In this document: positions 6,323 through 11,579 of the stretch, in pieces | Layout of the letters: each line of letters opens with the position of its first letter | Position numbering within the stretch: the stretch's first letter is position 1 | Origin: Candidatus Troglogloeales bacterium | Lineage (GTDB): Bacteria; Nitrospirota; Nitrospiria; SBBL01; SBBT01 | Direction of reading: 5' to 3' | Assembly: GCA_005239595.1 (NCBI GenBank) | Contig: SBBT01000018.1 | Location: 1-11,579 of the forward strand | Length of the DNA: 11,579 nucleotides | Notes under the pieces: model-generated | Database searches by the model: none | What the model was told of the DNA's origin: nothing | What the model saw: the letters and a program-made list of their open reading frames with translations, nothing else | Made by a program: the position numbers and the translations under genes

Positions 6323-7134
6323 CCCAAACGATACGGCCAAGAAAGTCGTGGGGACAACATTTCCTCATCGATTACAACATCCAGAGAAAGATACTGGATC
6401 TTGCGCACATTCAACCGAGCAGTCGGGTTCTGGAGATCGGCACAGGATACGGTATTTTGACAAAGGGACTATTGGAGAGGGGCGCTGATGTGGTTGGCAT
6501 TGAGATTGATCGCCATCTTGTCCAGCGTCTGCGGGAAGAGATTCCTGCGACGCCCCGCTTTCATCTGATAGAGGCCGAGGCGCTTCGCTTCCCTTATCAA
6601 GAGGTCCAAGGTCCCTATAAAGTGGTTGCGAATTTGCCCTATTATATCGCGACCCCGCTTCTTTTCAGGCTTTTGGAGGAAAGGGATCATATTCCCCTGA
6701 TGGTTTTAATGCTCCAGAAGGAGGTTGCCAATCGGATGGCCGCTTCCGTAGGGGATGAAGGCTATGGCGCCCTGTCGGTGATCGTTCAGTTTTATGCGGA
6801 TGTTCGTAAGGCTTTCCCTGTTTTACGGGCGTGTTTTCGCCCACGTCCTAAGATTGATTCTTGTGTGGTGACGATAACGCCTCTTCCTGCCGCCCGAACC
6901 CCTGTTCTCAACGAGCCATATTTTCTCAAAGTTGTAAAAGGGGCGTTTGCCTATCGGAGAAAACGACTTGCCAATGCCCTGTTTCATGCGGGTTTTCCTC
7001 TGTTGGAAATTGAAACGGCGATGCGTGAAATCGGTCTGGTTCCGACGCGAAGAGGTGAAACTCTCTCGCTGGGGGAGTTTGCGTCCCTTGCCAATGTCCT
7101 GTTTTTACAAGGGACAAAAAATGGATTGACTTAG
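6319..7134 (+). CDS. rsmA: 16S rRNA (adenine1518-N6/adenine1519-N6)-dimethyltransferase, non-canonical start
   Basis: RsmA (KsgA) dimethylates two adjacent adenines in the 3'-terminal hairpin of 16S rRNA with S-adenosylmethionine during small-subunit maturation. The frame contains the whole family pattern: PRKSWGQHFLID (about residues 7-18), SAM motif I VLEIGTGYG (37-45), VVGIEID (motif II), NLPYYIATPLLF (105-116, catalytic NLPY) and a C-terminal helical domain with FAYRRKRLANAL. The in-frame stop TAG is at 6298-6300. No ATG, GTG or TTG occurs from there until TTG 6457, which would delete motif I. The best start is AUA 6319, which shares ATAA with the pdxA stop, mimicking the common ATGA overlap and giving 271 residues, the usual size. 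AUC 6310, nine bases earlier and six bases after AGGGA, is the alternative. A sequencing or assembly error turning ATGA into ATAA would also explain it. Confidence 0.92.
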   Translation: MTQTIRPRKSWGQHFLIDYNIQRKILDLAHIQPSSRVLEIGTGYGILTKGLLERGADVVGIEIDRHLVQRLREEIPATPRFHLIEAEALRFPYQEVQGPYKVVANLPYYIATPLLFRLLEERDHIPLMVLMLQKEVANRMAASVGDEGYGALSVIVQFYADVRKAFPVLRACFRPRPKIDSCVVTITPLPAARTPVLNEPYFLKVVKGAFAYRRKRLANALFHAGFPLLEIETAMREIGLVPTRRGETLSLGEFASLANVLFLQGTKNGLT

Positions 7135-7166
7135 GGAAGATGAAATTGCTAGCTTACAAAGATTTT

Positions 7167-7173
7167 AGGGAGG
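7167..7173 (+). promoter_or_regulatory. Strong ribosome binding site deciding the TPR-barrel gene start
   Basis: AGGGAGG lies five bases before GTG 7179. It is the best Shine-Dalgarno match in the neighbourhood and favours GTG 7179 over the in-frame ATG at 7140, whose AGGGA is only two bases away. A further in-frame ATG at 7200 follows a G-rich run and remains possible. Confidence 0.55.
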
Positions 7174-7178
7174 ATTTT

Positions 7179-8945
7179 GTGAGCTACACCAAGGGGGGCA
7201 TGGTTGGCGTTTTTTTTGTAGTAAGCCTCATCCACTTTTTTGGGGGTGGTTCATTTGCCCAGGAAGAGCGTCCCCCCTATTCGTTGGAAGAAGATCGTTC
7301 CATACCGCCTCCTTCCTCCCCATCTTCGCAGGAATTTGAGCCGCTTCCATTTAAGGAGGTCCTGCCCCCTTCACCGCAGGAAGGGTTTATCCCGACGCCG
7401 CCTCGAGAGGAGCCGGTTCCTTCCCAAGAGGCGCCTCCTGCGCCGAAGGATGAACCTGTTTTGCCTCCAGTGGAAGAAGAGACATCTGTTCCTGATGCCA
7501 CGGAATATGAGATTCGGATGACATCTGGAATCGCCCTTCTTAACCAAAAGAAATATGTCGAGGCTCAGGATGCGTTCCGTAGGGCGCTGGGCGCCCGTCC
7601 TGGCGATTCACAGGCGACCTATTTTAGGGGTATCACATTGGCGAAAATGGGAAAACACCAGGAGGCCGAAAAGGATCTTCTTGCGTCGTATCGGATGGAT
7701 CCGAAACCTGAAATCGCCCTTGATATCGGAGTAGTCTACTACCAGCAAAAGGAGCATCAAAAGGCGCTTGATTTCCTGAATAAGGCGGAAAAAGGAGATC
7801 CCACGGAGCCGCTGGTCTATTTCTACCAGGGGCGTGTCTATCAGGCGTTGGAAAGTCATGATTGGGCAGCCCCGCGGTTCCTTCGCGCCGCGGCAAAAGC
7901 GGAAGAGAAAAAGCCGCCCTTGGCGGCCAGCGCCCATTACCAGGCAGGGGTTTCTTATTACAGGCAGGGAATTTATGACGAGGCGAAGAATGAGTTTTTA
8001 AAGGTGCTTCAAAGAGAGCCAAGATCCGAAATCGGTAAATCGTCCAAAACGTTTATAGAAGAGATTGAACAGAAAAAAAAGATAGGCCCCACGTGGACCA
8101 ACTCCGTGAGTATCAGCCACCAATATGATGGCAATGTTGTGTTGGAGCCATCTAACGATTCTTTCGCACAGGCCATCAGCCGAAGCAAGGATCATCGGAC
8201 GGTACTGTACCTGAAGGGAGATTATCTCTTTAACCGGCCCTTTCCATGGGGGCCGGGGCTCAGTTATTATCTCTACCAAAATCTGCATTATAAACTTCAT
8301 CCATTTGATGTGGGTGACTATGGAATCAATCCTTATCTCCTTTATAGTGAAGAAGGCCGGCAATTTCGTCTCGACTACCTCTTTGATTTCATTACGGTCG
8401 ATTTTGAAAACTTTCTTGATTCCCATACCCTTCGCACGTCGTTGGTTTTATCGCCGGACCCGGAACGGTCAACGCGGCTTTTTTATCAAGCCCAGCACTT
8501 CCGTTTTGAAAGTAGCGTTACCTTTCCTCTTAATCCACAGCGCGATGGCGTTCAACATGCCGTCGGTGCGACCCAGTATCAGTTTGTTGGGCGGCGAGCC
8601 GGGACGGTACAGTATGGGTATCTCTTTAAGATCAAGAATGCGGCCACAAAAGATCAAGACTTTCTAGAACACCAACTGAGTGGCGGTATCGAGTACCCAC
8701 TTTTTAAATCGATCAAGGGAGAGATAGGCGCCGACTTGTCCTTAAAGCATTATAAAGGTCCGAACACATTCTCAAACAGTAAACGGGAGGATGATGCCTA
8801 TACAATTGGCATGGGGATGTCGAGCCCCTTTTTGAAATCCGCGGACCTCTCCTTCCGCCTTTCGTACAGACGGAACAATTCGAACATTCCCATCTTTGAC
8901 TATAACCGGACCATCACATCTTTAAGCCTAACATGGAACTTTTAA
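7179..8945 (+). CDS. Secreted TPR protein with C-terminal outer-membrane beta-barrel
   Basis: The 588-residue protein starts with a signal peptide (hydrophobic core about residues 9-21, likely cleavage after SFA at 27). A proline/glutamate-rich linker (about 30-107) may cross or space the periplasm. Four to five tetratricopeptide repeats follow (about 111-295; for example ALLNQKKYVEAQDAFRRAL). The last 280 residues are rich in alternating aromatic/polar strands and end in SLSLTWNF, a terminal-Phe signal typical of barrels inserted by the BAM machinery. TPR plus C-terminal barrel is the architecture of surface lipoprotein assembly modulators (Slam, DUF560), but I cannot confirm that family; other TPR-barrel proteins exist. 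Start chosen by its ribosome binding site; ATG 7140 would add 13 residues before the signal peptide. It lies 44 bases after rsmA, and its TAA overlaps the next ATG. Confidence 0.8.
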   Translation: MSYTKGGMVGVFFVVSLIHFFGGGSFAQEERPPYSLEEDRSIPPPSSPSSQEFEPLPFKEVLPPSPQEGFIPTPPREEPVPSQEAPPAPKDEPVLPPVEEETSVPDATEYEIRMTSGIALLNQKKYVEAQDAFRRALGARPGDSQATYFRGITLAKMGKHQEAEKDLLASYRMDPKPEIALDIGVVYYQQKEHQKALDFLNKAEKGDPTEPLVYFYQGRVYQALESHDWAAPRFLRAAAKAEEKKPPLAASAHYQAGVSYYRQGIYDEAKNEFLKVLQREPRSEIGKSSKTFIEEIEQKKKIGPTWTNSVSISHQYDGNVVLEPSNDSFAQAISRSKDHRTVLYLKGDYLFNRPFPWGPGLSYYLYQNLHYKLHPFDVGDYGINPYLLYSEEGRQFRLDYLFDFITVDFENFLDSHTLRTSLVLSPDPERSTRLFYQAQHFRFESSVTFPLNPQRDGVQHAVGATQYQFVGRRAGTVQYGYLFKIKNAATKDQDFLEHQLSGGIEYPLFKSIKGEIGADLSLKHYKGPNTFSNSKREDDAYTIGMGMSSPFLKSADLSFRLSYRRNNSNIPIFDYNRTITSLSLTWNF

Positions 8946-9775
8946 TGGGGGGGCGTTTCATTGTTGCCGTTTTTTTGCTCATCGGTGTTCTGTTGCCGAT
9001 AGATCTCTTTGGAGCGGAAGCTGTCGGGACGGTGACGCGTGCCGAGCGACAGGTGTCTGTCATGCCGGAGGGAAAGAGTGTTCATCTTTCGGTAAAGGGG
9101 GGTGATCAGGTTCTTTTCAGAAGCCTGTATCGTACAGGGGGACAATCAAAACTCAAGCTCCTTTTCCTGGATGATAGTATTTTAAGCCTTGGAGAGAAAT
9201 CGCAAGTTAAGATTACGGAGAATATCTACGACCCATCCGATAACCGGCGAAGTTTAACCGCTACCTTAATCGGTGGAACGCTGAGGGCGTTGGTTGGAAA
9301 AGTTTTTTCGGGGTCCGGCTCGAAATTTGAAATTAGTACGCCTACTGCGTTGGCGTCGGCCCGTGGGACCGACTTTATTGTATGGATTTACATGGCAAAT
9401 GGGATTCCCGTAACAGGGGTCGCTGGACTGCAGGGGAAGGTGGCGGTGCAAAACGTCGGTCCTGGAACCTCGAAAGAAGTTTTTATCTCCCAGAAATTTT
9501 TTACGTTGGTCAAGGCGGGATTCCCGCCGGTTGATCCGGAGCCGATTCCTGAAGATTTGCTCAATAGGTTGATGCAGGCGACCTCGGTTTCTGATCGTAT
9601 AGAAGAGGCCTTGGGTAAACCTAGCGGTAGCGATCAGGTGGATCAAAAAGGAATGGCGGTGTCAGCCTTTGTCCCTTTGATTAAAGCGAAAGCCGATCCT
9701 CCTGCCTTCCCTCCGGTGGATCAAGAGACAAACCTGGTCAGTACGGCCGTCCGGGTAGAGGTACAGTTTCCATAG
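8945..9775 (+). CDS. FecR-domain periplasmic protein
   Basis: A 276-residue exported protein with an N-terminal signal peptide (hydrophobic residues 5-22, likely cleavage near 24) and a FecR domain (about 28-175). The domain core reads FEISTPTALASARGTDFIV (128-146), close to the usual pattern of the family, preceded by LLFLDDSILSLG. The C-terminal 80 residues are proline-rich and of no recognised type. Classical FecR is a membrane-spanning anti-sigma regulator. This protein has no cytoplasmic anti-sigma domain and no adjacent sigma factor, so it belongs to the stand-alone exported FecR-domain group, whose function is poorly known. ATG 8945 overlaps the stop of the TPR-barrel gene as TAATG, so translation is probably coupled. 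An ATG at 8933 would add four residues but has a poorer ribosome binding site. Confidence 0.85.
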   Translation: MGGRFIVAVFLLIGVLLPIDLFGAEAVGTVTRAERQVSVMPEGKSVHLSVKGGDQVLFRSLYRTGGQSKLKLLFLDDSILSLGEKSQVKITENIYDPSDNRRSLTATLIGGTLRALVGKVFSGSGSKFEISTPTALASARGTDFIVWIYMANGIPVTGVAGLQGKVAVQNVGPGTSKEVFISQKFFTLVKAGFPPVDPEPIPEDLLNRLMQATSVSDRIEEALGKPSGSDQVDQKGMAVSAFVPLIKAKADPPAFPPVDQETNLVSTAVRVEVQFP

Positions 9776-9856
9776 AGAGAGGAGATCGATCGGTTCATCA
9801 AGCGGATCCGGTATCCCCTTGTGTTGACCGTCAGCTCTTTTTGCTTAGTGGGGTAA
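9776..9856 (+). other. Spacer with start-less signal-anchor-like reading frame
   Basis: The 85-base spacer after the FecR gene begins with an AGAGGAG ribosome-binding-type sequence (9778-9784). It continues, in the FecR frame, through 26 sense codons to TAA at 9854-9856. The peptide includes RFIKRIRYPLVLTV and then a hydrophobic run, which looks like the N-terminus of a membrane-anchored protein. No ATG lies after the ribosome-binding-type sequence; GTG and TTG occur only deep inside. It may be the remnant of a deleted gene. It is not a gene as it stands. Confidence 0.3.
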
Positions 9857-9860
9857 TAGA

Positions 9861-11468
9861 ATGTCACCCGTTATTAAGCGGTTTGGGTTCTTGTTTTTCT
9901 TGTTCTTTTCAGGGTGCGGCGGGGGGACTGAAACCATTCAGCAGACATCGGTTGGCATAAAGATAGTCATAGCCCAGCCACTCCACCAAAAGGTACTGGG
10001 GGCCCCGGCTCCATCGGGCATTTCGACTGTCACCCTCGATATTACAGCTTCAGGAATGGTCGCGATCTCCAAAAGCATTTCTGTCGCGGCGGGTGATATC
10101 CCTGTCACGATATTGGATGTACCGAGCGGTCCAAGCCGTTCTTTCACCGCGACGGCCTTAAATTCTTCTGGAACGCCACAGTTTAGAGGCTCCACCACCG
10201 TTAATCTGAATGGGGGATTTCAGACGGTTGTGATTACGCTCTCTCTGGCAGGAGGGACACTCGATACCAGTTTTGGGAACAATGGGATTGCCACCGCTAC
10301 CTTTGGGACCAGCGGTGATGTGGCCCTTGTGACGGCATTTCAGCCCGACGGAAAGGTGATTGCGGCTGGATTCGTCGGGAGCCCGACCTCTTCTTCTGAC
10401 TTTGTGGTGGTTCGTTACAGCGCAACCGGCAGCGTGGATACCACCTTTGGCACCGGCGGAAGGGTGACAACCGCATTCACCACCATTGATCTTCCGGCTG
10501 CGATTGCCATCCAGTCCGATGGAAAAATTGTGGTTGTCGGTGCGGCAGCGACCTCTACGACAGTTTCTGATTTTGCCATAGCCCGCTACACTTCAGCTGG
10601 TGTCCTCGATACGACGTTTGATGGTGACGGAAAGGTAACCACCGACTTTAGTGGACGGACAGATGCCGCGACGGCGGTGCTCATACAGCCTGATGGGAAG
10701 ATTGTCCTAGGCGGATCTTCTGTCTCTTCTACCGGCAATAAGGATTTTGCGCTGGCACGGTATAATTCGGATGGAAGCCTGGATGCCACATTTGGTTCGG
10801 GTGGCATAGTGACGACCGATATTGAGCCAATTTTTGGAGATGCCGTGACCCGATTGATTCTACAGGGGAGTAGCATCATCGCCGTCGGCTCTTCCAATAA
10901 TTCCTCTGGCGATAAGGATTTTGCGCTGGCGCGGTATACCAGCGCCGGGGTACTCGATACGACCTTTGGGAGCAGTGGTAAAACAAAGACAGATTTTGGC
11001 ACGAATGGGGATGGGGCAACGACCGTGGCCTTCTTCTCCGATGGCCGGCTTCTGGTCGCAGGCACCTCCAGCACGTTGGTCTCTAGCATCCCCACCTCTT
11101 CTGATTTTGCCATGGCCCGTTATAGTGCCGACGGGATTTTGGATGCCAGTTTTGGCACGAGTGGCAAGGTGACCACAAGCATTAACGTGCTGGATGCGAT
11201 TACCTCGGTTGTATTCCAGTCAGACGGCAAGATCGTGGCCGCGGGCAGCGCGGGGGCGACTCTCCTTAGCTCTGATTTTGCCCTGGCCCGCTATAGCGCA
11301 GATGGTGCCCTCGATACGAATTTTGGGACAGGTGGAAAGGTAACGACTGATGTGAGCACGACGCTTGACTCAGCAATGTCACTTTCTATCCAGTCAGATG
11401 GTAAGATTGCGCCGAGCGGATTTTCCAGCAGCGGCACAAGCCTGGCGTTGGCACGGTATAACCCTTAA
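9861..11468 (+). CDS. Lipoprotein with seven delta-60 repeats (predicted beta-propeller)
   Basis: A 535-residue lipoprotein. The N-terminus is a lipoprotein signal peptide with lipobox FSGC, so Cys19 would be lipidated; the +2 residue is Gly, not a classical inner-membrane retention Asp. Residues 31-130 look like a small beta-sandwich ending in a TTVNLNGG strand pattern. Seven delta-60 repeats follow, starting at residues 134, 192, 249, 307, 365, 427 and 484 (spacing 57-62). Each has an LDTTFG..G start, a QPDGKI/VxxG strand and a DFALARY strand. Seven such units would suit a seven-bladed propeller. The function of delta-60 proteins is largely unknown; extracellular or surface binding is inference. 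ATG 9861 follows GGGG by seven bases. The stop is 13 bases before purH, with no terminator between. Confidence 0.9.
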   Translation: MSPVIKRFGFLFFLFFSGCGGGTETIQQTSVGIKIVIAQPLHQKVLGAPAPSGISTVTLDITASGMVAISKSISVAAGDIPVTILDVPSGPSRSFTATALNSSGTPQFRGSTTVNLNGGFQTVVITLSLAGGTLDTSFGNNGIATATFGTSGDVALVTAFQPDGKVIAAGFVGSPTSSSDFVVVRYSATGSVDTTFGTGGRVTTAFTTIDLPAAIAIQSDGKIVVVGAAATSTTVSDFAIARYTSAGVLDTTFDGDGKVTTDFSGRTDAATAVLIQPDGKIVLGGSSVSSTGNKDFALARYNSDGSLDATFGSGGIVTTDIEPIFGDAVTRLILQGSSIIAVGSSNNSSGDKDFALARYTSAGVLDTTFGSSGKTKTDFGTNGDGATTVAFFSDGRLLVAGTSSTLVSSIPTSSDFAMARYSADGILDASFGTSGKVTTSINVLDAITSVVFQSDGKIVAAGSAGATLLSSDFALARYSADGALDTNFGTGGKVTTDVSTTLDSAMSLSIQSDGKIAPSGFSSSGTSLALARYNP

Positions 11469-11481
11469 ACGGAATCTTACG

Positions 11482-11579
11482 GTGGGAAAGATAAAGAGGG
11501 CGCTGATCAGCGTTTATGATAAGGACGGAATTGTCCGTTTTGCCTCTGCCCTTTGTAATATGGGAATCGAAATCCTATC
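11482..11579 (+). CDS. purH: PurH, bifunctional AICAR formyltransferase/IMP cyclohydrolase (5' end only)
   Basis: The last 98 bases encode the first 32 residues of PurH, which makes the final two steps of IMP synthesis. The visible N-terminus (KIKRALISVYDKDGIV followed by a helix and MGIEIL) matches the start of the IMP cyclohydrolase domain, where family members read RALISVSDKTGI and later GVEIL. GTG 11482 is the only sensible start, with GGAA seven bases upstream. The rest of the gene lies beyond the window. It follows the lipoprotein gene by 13 bases, so the two may share a transcript. Confidence 0.9.
   Translation, partial: MGKIKRALISVYDKDGIVRFASALCNMGIEIL

Noticed and set aside
6243..6488. 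81-codon + strand frame bridging pdxA and rsmA
   Set aside because: It is out of frame with both genes and has no homology; the rsmA N-terminus is encoded in a different frame over the same bases.
9824..9860. TTGACC as the -35 of a promoter for the lipoprotein gene
   Set aside because: The -35 is good, but the hexamer at 17 bases (TAGTGG) is poor and TAATAG is 24 bases away.
10586..11113. 175-codon - strand frame opposite the delta-60 repeats
   Set aside because: Its periodicity simply mirrors the repeats of the + strand gene.

Overview
The window looks like a chromosomal segment of a Gram-negative bacterium with an outer membrane. One gene encodes a secreted TPR protein whose C-terminal half looks like an outer-membrane beta-barrel ending in Phe. 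Another encodes a lipoprotein with a lipobox and delta-60 repeats. Gene content and composition would suit a Nitrospirota- or deltaproteobacteria-like lineage, but this is a soft inference and no marker here fixes the taxon. Every protein gene I can support is on the + strand; the two tRNA genes are on the - strand.

Layout. Positions 1-491 hold the 3' part of an IS1595/ISXO2-type transposase, cut by the window edge and frameshifted near position 53. Positions 492-952 hold only a doubtful 92-codon ORF, an A/T pentamer repeat and a small hairpin. tRNA-Lys(CUU) and tRNA-Arg(CCG) follow on the - strand. A short divergent promoter region (about 1250-1330) then starts the tRNA pair in one direction and the lar genes in the other.

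From 1407 to the right edge the genes lie head to tail with gaps of at most 96 bases and several overlaps: larB, larC, a TerC-family membrane protein, a CDF metal transporter, pdxA, rsmA (ksgA), a TPR/beta-barrel protein, a FecR-domain protein, a delta-60-repeat lipoprotein, and the first 32 codons of purH. I found no convincing terminator among them. LarB and LarC perform two of the three steps that build the nickel-pincer nucleotide cofactor. Two metal-ion transporters directly follow, so the first half looks like a metal/cofactor block joined to housekeeping genes (vitamin B6, 16S rRNA dimethylation, purines). Between rsmA and purH sits a three-gene cell-envelope cassette with unknown joint function.

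Most notable points: (1) rsmA has no ATG, GTG or TTG start before its SAM-binding motif; the best candidate is an AUA sharing ATAA with the pdxA stop. (2) The TPR-barrel/FecR/delta-60 lipoprotein cassette may be an uncharacterised surface-lipoprotein or envelope module. (3) A signal-anchor-like peptide lies, in frame and without a start codon, between the FecR gene and the lipoprotein gene.
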